DNA of 64,000 nt from Pseudanabaena sp. BC1403 (GCF_002914585.1 NZ_PDDM01000019.1:42398-106397); one strand, 5' to 3'. Numbered from the stretch's first letter, positions 50,513-60,553 are shown. A program made the numbers and translations. The notes: generated by a model from the letters alone, not told the origin.

Positions 50513-51391
50513 ATGGCAGTCAAACCAGATTGGTTGCGAGTTAAAGCCCCGCAGTGGGAGCGCGTTGGTAATGTGAAAGAAGTCTTGCGCGACTTGGGGC
50601 TAAATACTGTGTGTGAAGAAGCATCTTGTCCAAATATTGGCGAATGCTTTAACCAAGGTACTGCCACATTTTTGATTATGGGGCCAGCTTGTACTCGCGC
50701 TTGCCCTTACTGCGATATTGACTTTGAGAAAAAACCTCAAGCTCTCGATCCGATGGAGCCAATTAATTTGGGTGAAGCAGTCCGACGGATGAAGCTTAAG
50801 CATGTTGTCGTTACTTCTGTTAATCGTGATGATTTGCCCGATGGCGGTGCTTCCCAGTTTGTAAGATGCATCGAAGAGATTCGTAAGTTGATGCCACAAA
50901 CTACTATTGAACTTCTTATTCCCGATCTTTGCTCTAATTGGGAAGCCTTAGCAACAATTTTGGCAGCTCGTCCCCATGTACTTAATCACAATACGGAGAC
51001 TGTGCCAAGGCTTTATCGGCGAGTGCGTCCACAGGGCGAATATCAACGTAGTTTAGAGCTATTACGTCGAGCTCGTGAAATTGCGCCTTGGGTTTATACC
51101 AAGTCAGGCGTTATGGTGGGCATGAGCGAAACCTATGAAGAGGTTTTGGAGGTGATGCGTGATTTGAGAGCTGTGGATTGCGATATTATTACCATTGGTC
51201 AATATCTGCAACCTTCAGCAAAGCATTTGACTTTGCATGAGTTTGTAACACCTGAGCAGTTTGAAGCATGGAGAATTGCTGGTGAGGCGATGGGATTTCT
51301 GCAAGTTGTTTCTTCGCCGCTTACGCGCAGTTCCTACCATGCAGAGCAGGTTCAAGCATTAATGAAGTTGTATCCTAAATCTGATATCTAG
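50513..51391 (+). CDS. lipA: Lipoyl synthase
   Basis: 292 residues. Radical-SAM enzyme inserting two sulfurs into octanoyl groups of 2-oxoacid dehydrogenases and the glycine cleavage H protein. Radical SAM motif [11 protein letters not shown] (~60) and the auxiliary cluster Cys in [14 protein letters not shown] (~37), plus the terminal RSSYHAEQ with its Ser ligand, are intact. Monocistronic, preceded by a MITE. Confidence 0.96.
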   Translation: MAVKPDWLRVKAPQWERVGNVKEVLRDLGLNTVCEEASCPNIGECFNQGTATFLIMGPACTRACPYCDIDFEKKPQALDPMEPINLGEAVRRMKLKHVVVTSVNRDDLPDGGASQFVRCIEEIRKLMPQTTIELLIPDLCSNWEALATILAARPHVLNHNTETVPRLYRRVRPQGEYQRSLELLRRAREIAPWVYTKSGVMVGMSETYEEVLEVMRDLRAVDCDIITIGQYLQPSAKHLTLHEFVTPEQFEAWRIAGEAMGFLQVVSSPLTRSSYHAEQVQALMKLYPKSDI

Positions 51392-51515
51392 GAATTGGCG
51401 TACAATAAGCATTGTTCTGATGTTTTAATGATATATAAACATAGCGATCGCCTATTTCCTACATCAAACATGCGATCGCGCTACGGAATGTTTAGTATGT
51501 GGGTAGTGCTAAACA

Positions 51516-51554
51516 GGTAAAGAGGGGCGGCGCTAAGCGCCGCCCCTCTTTACC
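51516..51554. terminator. GC-core palindrome downstream of lipA and LRR gene 1
   Basis: GGTAAAGAGGGGCGGCGCT and complement, loop of one to three bases; sits between convergent lipA and the LRR gene. Confidence 0.75.
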
Positions 51555-51578
51555 ATATAAATCCTTTCCTTTTTAGGA

Positions 51579-52739
51579 CTACCAGTATGTGCAAACAGAT
51601 TCAGGTTTGACTGAGCAGGAGTTGTCATTAATTTTGTTGTTACTTAGACCGAGGTACGTCAACTTAGTCAATCCCGCAAGTGGCTTAACATCACTGATTT
51701 GATTACCGCCGAGTGAAAGTACCGTTAGATGAATCAAATCCGCAAGTGGCTTAACATCACTGATTTGATTACCGCTGAGTGAGAGTCGATCCAACATGGT
51801 CAAACCCGCAAGTGGCTTAATATCACTGATTTGATTACCGCCGAGTGAGAGCTCCGTTAGATTCGTCAAACCTGCAAGTGGCCTAATATCACTGATTTGA
51901 TTCTCGTCGAGATAAAGGTTAGCCAACTTAGGCACCCCCCCAAGTGGCTTAACATTACTAACTTGATTCTTACCGAGATAAAGGATCATTAAATTAGTTA
52001 AACCAGCAAGTGGCTTAACATCAGTGATTTGATTCCTGCTGAGTGAGAGAAAAGTTAAATTCGCCAAACCTTCAAGCGGCTTAATATCACCAATCTTATT
52101 CTCGCCAAGAAAGAGTGCCGTTAGATTAGTCAAACTCTCAAGGGGCTTAATGTCGCTAATTTGATTGCTACTAAGATTGAGGTGAGTCAAATTAGTCAAG
52201 CCCACAAAAGGCTTGATATCAATGATTTTATTGCTGTTGAGAGAGAGCCAAGTCAACTTAGTCAAATTCGCAAGTGGCTTAATGTCAGCGATTTTATTGC
52301 TTAAGAGATAGAGTTCTGTTAACTTAGTCAAACCTGTAAGTGGCTTAATGTCACTAATTTGATTGTTTCCTAGATAGAGATAAGTCAATTTAGTCAAACC
52401 CGCAAGTGGCTTAATATCACTAATCTTATTGTCACCGAGATAGAGTTCTGTTAACTTAGTCAAACCTGCAAGTGGCTTAATATCACTGATTTGAGTCCCG
52501 TTGAGCGAAAGTGTAGATAGGCTATTGAGCTTCATATCAGCTAGCTTACAGTCTTGCGTGCCAGATCTCTTGAGCATTACCTCAACCGTCTTTTTAGTCT
52601 CTACTGAAACAGAATTCTTCCGTAAACACCATTGCTCAAAGCTTTGATTATTGGTTGGAGCCGCATCAACCTGTGAAACTTGGAACGATAGAATTAGTAC
52701 TGTGGCTGAGACAATATCAACGTGCAAAGATGATTTCAT
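51579..52739 (-). CDS. Secreted leucine-rich repeat protein 1
   Basis: 386 residues from MKSSLHVDIVSATVLILSF (the longer frame upstream reads a spacer). Signal peptide, then NQSFEQWCLRKNS with a Cys pair cap (C...QDCKLADMKLN), about thirteen 22-residue repeats (LTxLTxLxLxxNQISDIKPLAG, internalin-like) and a C-terminal cap NSCSVKPESVCTYW. The repeats should form an extracellular solenoid for protein binding. First-transcribed order is gene 3, 2, 1 on this strand. Closely related to the next two genes, from tandem duplication. No anchor or enzymatic domain. Confidence 0.85.
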   Translation of the reverse strand: MKSSLHVDIVSATVLILSFQVSQVDAAPTNNQSFEQWCLRKNSVSVETKKTVEVMLKRSGTQDCKLADMKLNSLSTLSLNGTQISDIKPLAGLTKLTELYLGDNKISDIKPLAGLTKLTYLYLGNNQISDIKPLTGLTKLTELYLLSNKIADIKPLANLTKLTWLSLNSNKIIDIKPFVGLTNLTHLNLSSNQISDIKPLESLTNLTALFLGENKIGDIKPLEGLANLTFLSLSRNQITDVKPLAGLTNLMILYLGKNQVSNVKPLGGVPKLANLYLDENQISDIRPLAGLTNLTELSLGGNQISDIKPLAGLTMLDRLSLSGNQISDVKPLADLIHLTVLSLGGNQISDVKPLAGLTKLTYLGLSNNKINDNSCSVKPESVCTYW

Positions 52740-52905
52740 ATTGATTTTGGTTGCTTTACAGCATAAATCATAAAAATATCGTATCACTCTTATAAAACTT
52801 TGGTTGTGTGCGATCGCATATTCATTCTTGATCACCATCACCAATAAATATTGTGATCGCTCTATGAAGTGATTGAGAATCAGATGCGATCGCTCTACGG
52901 AATAT

Positions 52906-54129
52906 TTAGTACTTACAAACAGATTCTGGTTTGACTGGACAAGATTTGTCACTAAGTTGATTTCCGCCTAGATGGAGTTCAGTCAACTTAGTCAAACCCA
53001 CAAGTGGCTTAATGTCAGCGATTTGATTTCCGCCTAGATGGAGGTAAGTCAAATTAGTCAAATTTGTAAGCGGCTTGACATTAATAATTTTATTGTCGTC
53101 AAGCATGAGTAAAATCAAATTGTTTAAGCTTGATAGAGGCTTAATATCACTGATTTGATTTTTGTAGAGAGAGAGACTCGACAAATTAGTCAAACCCGCA
53201 AGAGGTTCAACATCACTGATTTGATTCCCATTTAGAAATAGACCAGTCAGATTAGTTAAGCCCGCAAGAGTCGTAACATCACCGATTTGATTGTCGCTGA
53301 GAATGAGTCTAGTCATATTAGTCAAACTCGCAAGGGGTTTAACCTCGCTGATTTGATTGTTGCTGAGAATGAGTATAGTCATATTAGTCAAACTCGCAAG
53401 GGGTTTAACATCACTGATTTTATTGTCGCTGAGCCAGAGACCAGTCAACTTAGTCAAACTCGCAAGGGGTTTAACATCACTGATTTTATTGTTGTTGAGG
53501 ACGAGAACAGTCAACTTAGTCAAACTCGCAAGTGGTTTAATATCACTGATTTGATTGTTGAAGAGACTGAGTTCTGTCAAATTGGTTAAACTCGCAAGTG
53601 GCTTAATGTCAGCGATTTGATTGAAGTAAAGAGTGAGTTTTGTCAACTTAGTCAAGCTCGCAAGTGGCTTAATGTCACTGATTTGATTCCAGTCAAGCTT
53701 GAGTTCTGTCAACTTAGTCAAGCTCGCAAGTGGCTTAATGTCACTGATTTGATTCCCGTCAAGCTTGAGTTCTGTTAACTTAGTCAAGCTCGCAAGTGGC
53801 TTAATGTCACTGATTTGATTCCCGTCAAGCTTGAGTTCTGTTAACTTAGTCAAGCTTGCAAGTGGCTTGATATCAGTGATGTTATATCCGCTCAGATAAA
53901 GTTTAGACAAACTATTGAGTTTCATATCAGCTAATTTGCAGTCTTGTGAGCCAGCATTATTGAGCAACGCCTCAATTGTTTTTTTAGTCTCGACTGGAAG
54001 AGAATCCTTTTGCAAACACCATTGCTCAAAACTTTGATGGTGGGTTGGAGCAGCGTCAACCTGTGCAACTTGAAGCGATAGAATTACTATAGCGGCTGAG
54101 GTAATACTAAAGTGCAAAGATGGTTTCAT
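52906..54129 (-). CDS. Secreted leucine-rich repeat protein 2
   Basis: 407 residues; MKPSLHFSITSAAIVILSL signal, the same QSFEQWCLQKDSLPVETKKTI cap and about fifteen 22-residue LRRs, ending CPVKPESVCKY. Three consecutive repeats near the N-terminus (LTKLTELKLDGNQISDIK type, 53656-53853) are almost identical in DNA, a sign of recent repeat expansion. Signal and caps are nearly the same as in its neighbours, so only the solenoid surface has diverged. Confidence 0.87.
   Translation of the reverse strand: MKPSLHFSITSAAIVILSLQVAQVDAAPTHHQSFEQWCLQKDSLPVETKKTIEALLNNAGSQDCKLADMKLNSLSKLYLSGYNITDIKPLASLTKLTELKLDGNQISDIKPLASLTKLTELKLDGNQISDIKPLASLTKLTELKLDWNQISDIKPLASLTKLTKLTLYFNQIADIKPLASLTNLTELSLFNNQISDIKPLASLTKLTVLVLNNNKISDVKPLASLTKLTGLWLSDNKISDVKPLASLTNMTILILSNNQISEVKPLASLTNMTRLILSDNQIGDVTTLAGLTNLTGLFLNGNQISDVEPLAGLTNLSSLSLYKNQISDIKPLSSLNNLILLMLDDNKIINVKPLTNLTNLTYLHLGGNQIADIKPLVGLTKLTELHLGGNQLSDKSCPVKPESVCKY
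53656..53853 (-). repeat. Near-identical 66-bp tandem repeats
   Basis: Three units of 66 bp within LRR gene 2 that share GCTCGCAAGTGGCTTAATGT and GATTTGATTCCCGTCAAGCT, differing at only a few bases. Confidence 0.85.
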
Positions 54130-54249
54130 ATTGATTTTGGTTTATCCTATAGTAAAATTCATAAAAATATCGTATCACTCTTTGGTTTCGACAGATCGCA
54201 GATTCATTTGCGATCGCCATCACCAATAAATCTGCGAGTTACGGAATAT

Positions 54250-55590
54250 TTAGTACTGACAAATAGATTCTGGCTTGATTGGACAAGATTTGTCATTAAT
54301 TTGATTACTGTCAAGATAAAGTACCTTCAACTTAGTCAAACCCGCAAGTGGTCTAACGTCAACAATTTGATTACTTGAGAGAGTGAGGTCAATCAAGCTA
54401 GTTAAACTCGCAAGTGGCTTTATATCGATGACTTGATTATGATTGAGCTGGAGTTCAGTCAAATTAGTTAGACTCGCAAGTGGCTTAATATCACTTATTT
54501 TGTTGAAGCTGAGACTGAGATAGATCAAATTAGTCAAACCTTCAAGTGACTTAACATCACTTATTTGATTGAAAGGAAGATCGAGGTTGGTCAACTTGGT
54601 TAAGTTCGCAAGTGGTTTAATATTACTGATTTTGTTGGAGCTGAGACTGAGGTTGGTCAAATTAGTCAAACTTGCAAGAGGTGCAACATTACTGATTTTG
54701 TTGCCACTAAGATTAAGGTAAGTCAAATTAACTAAGCCCGCCAGATCTGCAACATCACGTATTTGGTTGTATTCGGGAAAGGCGCTCAAGTCATCGAGAG
54801 GCTTGAATTCAAACTGAAGACCACTGAGATCTAGTCTCTTCAAATTAGTCAATCTCACAAGAGCACTAATTTCATTTATTTTATTATTTGCAAGACCGAC
54901 TTCAGTCAACTTAGTCAAACTCATAAGTGGCTTAATGTCAGTGATTTGATTGCGATCGAGACCGAGGAAAGTCAACTTAGTCAAACCTACAAGAGGACTA
55001 ATATCACCAATTTGATTGATACTGAGATTGAGGAAGGTCAACTTAGTCAAGTTCGCAAGTGGCTTAATATCAGCGATTTGATTGTTAATGAGAGAGATCG
55101 CAGTCAACTTCGTTAGATCCGCAAGAGGCTGAACACTACTGATTTGATTGAAGTGAAGATAAAGTTCAGACAAATTAATCAAACCCGCAAGAGGCTTAAT
55201 ATCACTGATTTTGTTGCTATTGAGATCAAGGGTGGTCAAATTAATCAAACCCGCAAGAGGCTCAATATCACTGATTTTGTTGCTATTGAGATTGAGGGAT
55301 ATCAATTTAGTTAAACCCGCAAGAGGCTTAATATCAATAATTTCATATCCGCCTAGATGAAGTTTAGACAGGCTATTAAGCTTCACATCAGACAATTTGC
55401 AGTCTTGTGTGCCAGACTTCTTGAGCATTACCTCAACAGTTTTCTTAGTCTCTACTGGAAGCGAATCCTTCTGCAAACACCATTGCTCAAAGCTCTGATT
55501 ATCGGCTAAGACTACCTCTGCTTGTGAAACTTGAAGCGAAAAAAGCAATGTAGCGGCTGAGATGATACTAAAGCGCAATGAGGATTTCAT
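54250..55590 (-). CDS. Secreted leucine-rich repeat protein 3
   Basis: 446 residues, MKSSLRFSIISAATLLFSLQ signal, QSFEQWCLQKDSLPVETKKTV cap, LRR solenoid and CPIKPESICQY end. It differs by one irregular insert in the middle (LDLSGLQFEFKPLDDLSAFPEYNQI in pieces, ~270) that breaks the 22-residue period and may kink the solenoid. The intergenic sequences before genes 1, 2 and 3 are also alike (ATAAAAATATCGTATCACTC motif), showing whole-gene duplication. Confidence 0.87.
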   Translation of the reverse strand: MKSSLRFSIISAATLLFSLQVSQAEVVLADNQSFEQWCLQKDSLPVETKKTVEVMLKKSGTQDCKLSDVKLNSLSKLHLGGYEIIDIKPLAGLTKLISLNLNSNKISDIEPLAGLINLTTLDLNSNKISDIKPLAGLINLSELYLHFNQISSVQPLADLTKLTAISLINNQIADIKPLANLTKLTFLNLSINQIGDISPLVGLTKLTFLGLDRNQITDIKPLMSLTKLTEVGLANNKINEISALVRLTNLKRLDLSGLQFEFKPLDDLSAFPEYNQIRDVADLAGLVNLTYLNLSGNKISNVAPLASLTNLTNLSLSSNKISNIKPLANLTKLTNLDLPFNQISDVKSLEGLTNLIYLSLSFNKISDIKPLASLTNLTELQLNHNQVIDIKPLASLTSLIDLTLSSNQIVDVRPLAGLTKLKVLYLDSNQINDKSCPIKPESICQY

Positions 55591-55718
55591 GGTAGTTTTG
55601 GCTGTATTTCTTTATAAATTCATGGAAACACGCTATCACTCTTGTAAATCTTTAGTTGTGAGCGATCGCAGATTCGTTCGTGATCGCTATCACCGATAGA
55701 CTTATTCGATTAATCCAA

Positions 55719-55757
55719 AAAAAAGGGAAGAGTCATGTCATGACTCTTCCCTTTTTT
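55719..55757 (-). terminator. Terminator of glyA
   Basis: AAAAAAGGGAAGAGTCA and complement around TGTCA, with T tract; 15 bp from the glyA stop. Confidence 0.85.
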
Positions 55758-55771
55758 GAATTGGATTTTAC

Positions 55772-57070
55772 TTAGATGGCTAGAGCTGGTTCCTTCATGC
55801 TGATCTCTGGGTACTCAAGTTCAGGATAGAGAGGGAAGCGATCGCACAAGGTTTTAACCCTTGCCAGACAATCCGCTTGGACAGCATCGCTCTCAGGACT
55901 TAAAAGGCGATCGGCAATGATATTACCAATTTCGCGGAAGTCAGATTCTTTCAAGCCACGAGAAGTCATCGCAGGAGAACCTAGTCGTAAACCACTAGTC
56001 ACAAAAGGCGATTCAGGATCGAATGGAACTGTGTTTTTGTTAGCAGTGATATTGATGCCGCTTACTAACAAGTCTGCGACCTTACCAGTCATACTAATAC
56101 AACGCAGATCGACCAACAACAAGTGATTATCAGTTCCATTGGAAACCAGTTTGAATCCACGTTCTTGCAATTGAGCAGCAAGAGCTTGAGCGTTCGCAAT
56201 CACCTGTCCACAGTATGTTTTGAACTCAGGACGTAATGCTTCACCGAAGGCAACAGCCTTAGCTGCAATTACATGCTCAAGGGGGCCACCCTGTGATCCA
56301 GGGAAGACTGATTTATCGAATTTCTTACCAAGTGCAGCATCGCGAGTCATGATTAGACCACCACGAGGTCCACGTAGAGTTTTGTGAGTGGTAGTAGTAA
56401 CGACATCACAATAGGGAATTGGATTGGGGTGATGTCCTGACGCGACTAAACCTGCGATATGGGCGATGTCTGCCATCAGGTATGCGCCAACTTCATCTGC
56501 GATCGCACGGAATTTAACGAAATCAATAATTCTGGGATATGCCGAATAGCCGCAAATGATTAATTTTGGTTTATGTTTCAAAGCCAAATCACGAATCAAA
56601 TCAAAATCTAGCTGTTCGGTTTCTTGATTTAGACCGTAATGAACTTTGTTAAACCACATTCCCGAAACGTTCACAGGTGAACCATGTGTCAAATGTCCAC
56701 CGTGGGACAAGTCCATCCCCATGAAGGTGTCACCTGGTTTGAGCAGAGTCAGGAATACGGCAAAGTTTGCCTGTGCGCCAGAGTGAGGCTGGACATTTGC
56801 ATGGGCTGCGCCAAATAATTCTTTGATGCGATCGATCGCGATCGACTCGATCTCGTCTACAAACTCACAACCACCGTAATAGCGTTTGGATGGCAGCCCT
56901 TCGGCATATTTGTTGGTCAATACTGATCCCTGCGCCGCCATAACTGCGAGGGATGTAAAATTTTCACTGGCAATCAGTTCGATATTATTGCGCTGTCTCT
57001 CGGTTTCTTTACCGATAAAGCCTGCGACAAGAGGATCGGATGCGGCGAGGATGGGAAACAAGTTTGTCAT
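55772..57070 (-). CDS. glyA: Serine hydroxymethyltransferase
   Basis: 432 residues. PLP enzyme converting serine and tetrahydrofolate to glycine and methylene-THF; also part of photorespiratory glycine salvage. Conserved [43 protein letters not shown] and the PLP Lys in [14 protein letters not shown] (~229). Full length. Works in the same pathway as the aminotransferase at 13655. Confidence 0.97.
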   Translation of the reverse strand: MTNLFPILAASDPLVAGFIGKETERQRNNIELIASENFTSLAVMAAQGSVLTNKYAEGLPSKRYYGGCEFVDEIESIAIDRIKELFGAAHANVQPHSGAQANFAVFLTLLKPGDTFMGMDLSHGGHLTHGSPVNVSGMWFNKVHYGLNQETEQLDFDLIRDLALKHKPKLIICGYSAYPRIIDFVKFRAIADEVGAYLMADIAHIAGLVASGHHPNPIPYCDVVTTTTHKTLRGPRGGLIMTRDAALGKKFDKSVFPGSQGGPLEHVIAAKAVAFGEALRPEFKTYCGQVIANAQALAAQLQERGFKLVSNGTDNHLLLVDLRCISMTGKVADLLVSGINITANKNTVPFDPESPFVTSGLRLGSPAMTSRGLKESDFREIGNIIADRLLSPESDAVQADCLARVKTLCDRFPLYPELEYPEISMKEPALAI

Positions 57071-57108
57071 TTTGCTAAGCTGCTTGATTGTCTGAAATTA
57101 AGTTGGCT

Positions 57109-57252
57109 GAAAAAACGTTTAAGAATTACTTGTTGAGTATTAAAAGCTCTAAGAGATCCCCCCCAGCCCCCCTTAAAAAGGGGGGAGAATTAATTCTTCC
57201 CCCTTTTTAAGGGGGATTGAGGGGGATCTAGACAATTCTTAAATGGTTGCTA
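57109..57252 (+). mobile_element. Family E MITE, copy 3, without inner insertion
   Basis: About 144 bp, ends AAACGTTTAAGAATTACTTG and AATTCTTAAATGGTTGCT. The target TTAAAAAG is present once (57173-57180), giving the empty site for the inner element. Relative to copies 1 and 2 the palindromic core is turned round between the arms. Confidence 0.88.
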
Positions 57253-57326
57253 AAGCTCGGCTGGATTAGCCTGAACGAAAATATCTGTAAAAGTATGCTA
57301 ACACGCAGTGATTATAGCTATAGACT

Positions 57327-57367
57327 AAAAAGAGAGTGGCGGCGCTTCGCGCCGCCACTCTCTTTTT
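57327..57367. repeat. Variable-stem palindrome, GC core
   Basis: AAAAAGAGAGTGGCGGCGC, loop TTC, complement, tail TTGGTTTTAC. Upstream of the WD40 gene, not after a gene end. Confidence 0.8.
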
Positions 57368-57437
57368 GGTTTTACAGCGCTTTGCGCTAAGTTAAAATCC
57401 ATGGGAGCCAACAAATGGAGACAGCCAAATAATTACT

Positions 57438-58535
57438 ATGCCCAAGCCTAAGACCACACTTATTCTAAATCCCAAACCTCAATCACAAATTACACTCAGT
57501 GAATATGTCACCGCGATCGCATGGTCACCCAATAGCAAATATCTCGCTGCTGCCACTGCATCGGGTGAGACAGTACTGTTTGATGATGCAAAGGCAGGTA
57601 ACGATCTGACCCAAAAGCTGATTGAATTACAAGCACCAACAGAAATTTCAGTGGATTGTCTGGGATTTTCGGCGGACGGGCGATGGCTGGCGGCTGGGGG
57701 GCAAGATGGCAAAGTACGAGTGTGGAAATTAGATGGCGATCAACCTGCGATCGCGGCAACCCTCGATCTTGGTACAAAATGGATTGAGCATCTGATTTGG
57801 CATCCCACTCGTCCCGAATTTGCATTTAGTTTAGGCAAGTACGTTCAAATCTGGAGCGCGGAGACTCTCGATATTGTGACAACTCTGCATTTTGAGCAAT
57901 CAACAGTATTAGCGATCGCATGGCATCCAAGCGGCGAATTACTCACGGTGGGAGGTGATGGTGGTATTAAGGTATGGACAGCTAAGGATTGGTATGAAGA
58001 TCCGATTCGGTTTGAAATGCCGACAGCTACTTCCAAACTGGTTTGGGATCGGGTAGGTGAATATTTAGTTGCTAGTACCCTCGATAATTTGGTTGTGGTG
58101 ATGCAATGGCTTGGTACTGACTTTGATGCCTCACCTTGGCGGATGCAGGGCTTCCCTGGCAAGATTCGTTGCTTTGATTGGTCATCGAGCAAAACTTCGC
58201 CGTTATTAGCTTCCTCTAGTGGCTCAGATGTAGTTGTGTGGGAAAAACATGCTGATCTGAATGTCGGTTGGGAAGGTGAAGTGATCAAAGGACATAACAG
58301 TATCGTCGGCTTTGTTGCCTTCAAGCCCAAATCTGAAGTACTTGCCTCCGCCGATGAGAATGGCAGAATCGCAATTTGGAAAGATGCTAAGGATTGGGTG
58401 CAAGCGCTAGAAACGCCAATGGGCGAGATTACAGCGATGCAATGGCACCCACAGGGCAAAAAATTAGCGGCGGCAAATGCCGACGGAGAGCTAATGTTAT
58501 GGACAGAATCTTCACAGGGCAAAGGTTTTCGCTAA
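57438..58535 (+). CDS. WD40 repeat protein
   Basis: 365 residues forming one beta-propeller of about seven blades (VTAIAWSPNSKYLAAATASGETVLFDD, CLGFSADGRWLAAGGQDGKVRVWKLD, IAWHPSGELLTVGGDGGIKVWTA, etc.). No signal peptide or other domain, so a cytoplasmic scaffold. Homologues are often placed near metal-uptake genes in cyanobacteria, but nothing here supports that link. Stop codon overlaps a palindrome. Confidence 0.85.
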   Translation: MPKPKTTLILNPKPQSQITLSEYVTAIAWSPNSKYLAAATASGETVLFDDAKAGNDLTQKLIELQAPTEISVDCLGFSADGRWLAAGGQDGKVRVWKLDGDQPAIAATLDLGTKWIEHLIWHPTRPEFAFSLGKYVQIWSAETLDIVTTLHFEQSTVLAIAWHPSGELLTVGGDGGIKVWTAKDWYEDPIRFEMPTATSKLVWDRVGEYLVASTLDNLVVVMQWLGTDFDASPWRMQGFPGKIRCFDWSSSKTSPLLASSSGSDVVVWEKHADLNVGWEGEVIKGHNSIVGFVAFKPKSEVLASADENGRIAIWKDAKDWVQALETPMGEITAMQWHPQGKKLAAANADGELMLWTESSQGKGFR

Positions 58536-58576
58536 AAAATTGAGTGGCGGCGCTTCGCGCCGCCACTCAATTTTTT
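58534..58576 (+). terminator. GC-core palindrome at the WD40 stop codon
   Basis: AAAAAATTGAGTGGCGGCGC, loop TTC and complement, then GGTTTTA. The core TGGCGGCGC-TTC-GCGCCGCCA is the same as at 57327 but the outer stem differs. Confidence 0.85.
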
Positions 58577-58653
58577 TGGTTTTATAGCAATAAATATTTA
58601 TTACTTTGGGCTTGAGCACATAGCGCTCCATGTGCTGCCATGTTTGGCGACAG

Positions 58654-59976
58654 CTATTCGGCTAACCACATTTGGGCTGTTCGGGGTGGGACAAATAGGG
58701 ACAGCGTATTTCCAGAAAGGTTCATCTCATTGTGATGGATGAGATCTCGATATTTAGCAGGGTTTTTTAGTCCCCAAGTGCTGAAATTTGCCCATTGGTT
58801 CGATCCACTTTTGTTTATAGCCACAATTCCATTTGCGCCTCGGCGGAATACTAGCAATAAGTCACTTTCATAAAGGATAACCATTGGCTGACCATGAACA
58901 GCATTATGAAAATGGATCATCGCCACCATATCCGCTCGCTTGTATACATCTAACCAGCGATCGCGGTCTTGCGAACGGTGAGATTCATTATGGTCAGAAT
59001 AAATCAGAGGCACTCCTCCATCGCGTCCCAAGATGTAAGCATGAGCCAAATGTTCATCTTGTGGATCAAATAACCAAAAGCGAAATCCATCATTGTGAGG
59101 AATATCGTGGTTAATTACAAAGGTTACTGATCGATTCCAAGGCAAAGCATTATTTTGGCTTTCAGGACGAGCTAATGACCGCAAAGAACCGCCAAATCCA
59201 AATGCTTCGCGCATAGTTTGGAATAGAGGAAAATCATAGCCTGAAATCCAAGTTTCCCTTAAAAATGGATCAAGGAATATCCGCTCATCGCGATCGCTAC
59301 CTGTTAAAACTTCCCCAAACCAAAATCGATCTCGAAACTTAGGATTATCAGCGAAGTTATCAATCATTCGCTCGGTGATATGTTTAATGGCATCAATCCG
59401 AAAGCCATCAAACCCCATCTCTATCATTGCCTCTACCATAGCGGTCTGCTGCTGCAACACCCAGTCAGAATTTTTGAGATCAGGTAGCCCTGATAAATTC
59501 TGATAGATTACTGCATCTCGATTTGACCACTCATCGCTATCAATCTCACCAGCATTGTTAAAGTCGAAAACAGAAAATAATCCTTTACTGAGGTCACCAT
59601 ATAATCGGTTCTCCTCAAACAAGGCAGGCTGTTTTTGGTAACGCTCAAGCTCGGCTGCACCTGGAAAATCGAAATGATCTTTACGAGCTTCGTTTGCCAT
59701 GTGGTTAACTACAAGATCCGCATACACCTGTAATTTGGGAGTGCTCTCATGGCAAGCCTGAATCAACCTCTCCAGATCCTTTTTGCCTCCCAAATGGGAT
59801 AGCAATACTCGATAATCTTTAGGTTGATATCTCTGCCACCACTGATCGCCATTAGGATCTGAGTAAAGTGGAGGTGGGATCAGCACCGCTCCATATCCAG
59901 CATCTCGAATAGAATCAAGGTTGTCAATAATATCCGTATATCGCCAATTAAAGGCATGGAGAGTAACATTTCGCAT
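58654..59976 (-). CDS. Cytoplasmic alpha-amylase (GH13)
   Basis: 440 residues without a signal peptide, so it acts on internal glucans or maltodextrins. GH13 regions: DLVVNHMANE (I), GFRIDAIKHI with nucleophile Asp (~194, II), FWFGEVLTG with acid/base Glu (~219, III) and FVINHDIPHND (~286, IV). A short C-terminal sheet follows. Might complement glgP in glycogen use. Product specificity unknown. Confidence 0.88.
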   Translation of the reverse strand: MRNVTLHAFNWRYTDIIDNLDSIRDAGYGAVLIPPPLYSDPNGDQWWQRYQPKDYRVLLSHLGGKKDLERLIQACHESTPKLQVYADLVVNHMANEARKDHFDFPGAAELERYQKQPALFEENRLYGDLSKGLFSVFDFNNAGEIDSDEWSNRDAVIYQNLSGLPDLKNSDWVLQQQTAMVEAMIEMGFDGFRIDAIKHITERMIDNFADNPKFRDRFWFGEVLTGSDRDERIFLDPFLRETWISGYDFPLFQTMREAFGFGGSLRSLARPESQNNALPWNRSVTFVINHDIPHNDGFRFWLFDPQDEHLAHAYILGRDGGVPLIYSDHNESHRSQDRDRWLDVYKRADMVAMIHFHNAVHGQPMVILYESDLLLVFRRGANGIVAINKSGSNQWANFSTWGLKNPAKYRDLIHHNEMNLSGNTLSLFVPPRTAQMWLAE

Positions 59977-60138
59977 GGTTATTCTTTCCCTATGATGGTC
60001 GAAAAAATGGTCGAAAAATCTGATTGGATGTAAAGGACGGAAACATTGTACTGATTTTTTAAAGGATTTACTGCTAGAGCAGGTGATCTCATTTCAGTTA
60101 ATTAAAGCAAGTTGCGGAGATAATCGCCTATGACGGTG

Positions 60139-60174
60139 ATGAACCAAAATCGGTTTCATAATGAGAATTGCTGA
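60139..60174. repeat. Family A right-end fragment
   Basis: CAAAATCGGTTTCATAATGA and GAATTGCTG match the right end of the complete copies; the rest is absent. Confidence 0.65.
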
Positions 60175-60260
60175 AATTCAGCAATTTATGCTATCAAAGC
60201 ATACATAGTGTGATATTATTACAATCGCTTTGCTTACCAAAGACACTACAAAACATATTT

Positions 60261-60347
60261 GGAGAGGTGGCAGAGTGGTTGAATGCGTCTGACTCGAAAT
60301 CAGATTTGGGGTCACACCTAACGGGAGTTCGAATCTCCCCCTCTCCG
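60261..60347 (+). tRNA. tRNA-Ser(CGA)
   Basis: 87 nt. Acceptor GGAGAGG pairs with CCTCTCC (60340-60346), discriminator G. Anticodon stem TCTGA/TCAGA with loop CTCGAAA gives anticodon CGA (60295-60297), reading UCG. A long variable arm (class II) and the T-arm GGGAGTTCGAATCTCCC support serine. CCA is not encoded. Confidence 0.95.
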
Positions 60348-60354
60348 TAAAAGC

Positions 60355-60391
60355 AAAAAAGTGCTTGATGCCTAGCATCAAGCGCTTTTTT
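60355..60391 (+). terminator. Terminator of tRNA-Ser
   Basis: AAAAAAGTGCTTGATG and complement around CCTAG followed by T tract, eight bases after the tRNA. Confidence 0.85.
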
Positions 60392-60553
60392 GTGGGCAAA
60401 AAATTATAAACATTGGTTTCATAATTTCTCGTTACAAAAACTGCAACTGAGAAACTAATCCTTACTAAGAGTGAGAGACTCAAGATCAAGAAACACTAAC
60501 AGCTTGCAAAACTGCCTAACACAAGGATGCAGGCGCTGAGGAGCGAAATTACT

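Noticed and set aside
53287..53589. Plus-strand repetitive frame within LRR gene 2
   Set aside because: It is the antisense reading of the 66-bp LRR repeats.
51579..55590. CRISPR-like regular repeats
   Set aside because: The 66-bp period encodes 22-residue LRRs in frame; there are no unrelated spacers and no cas genes.
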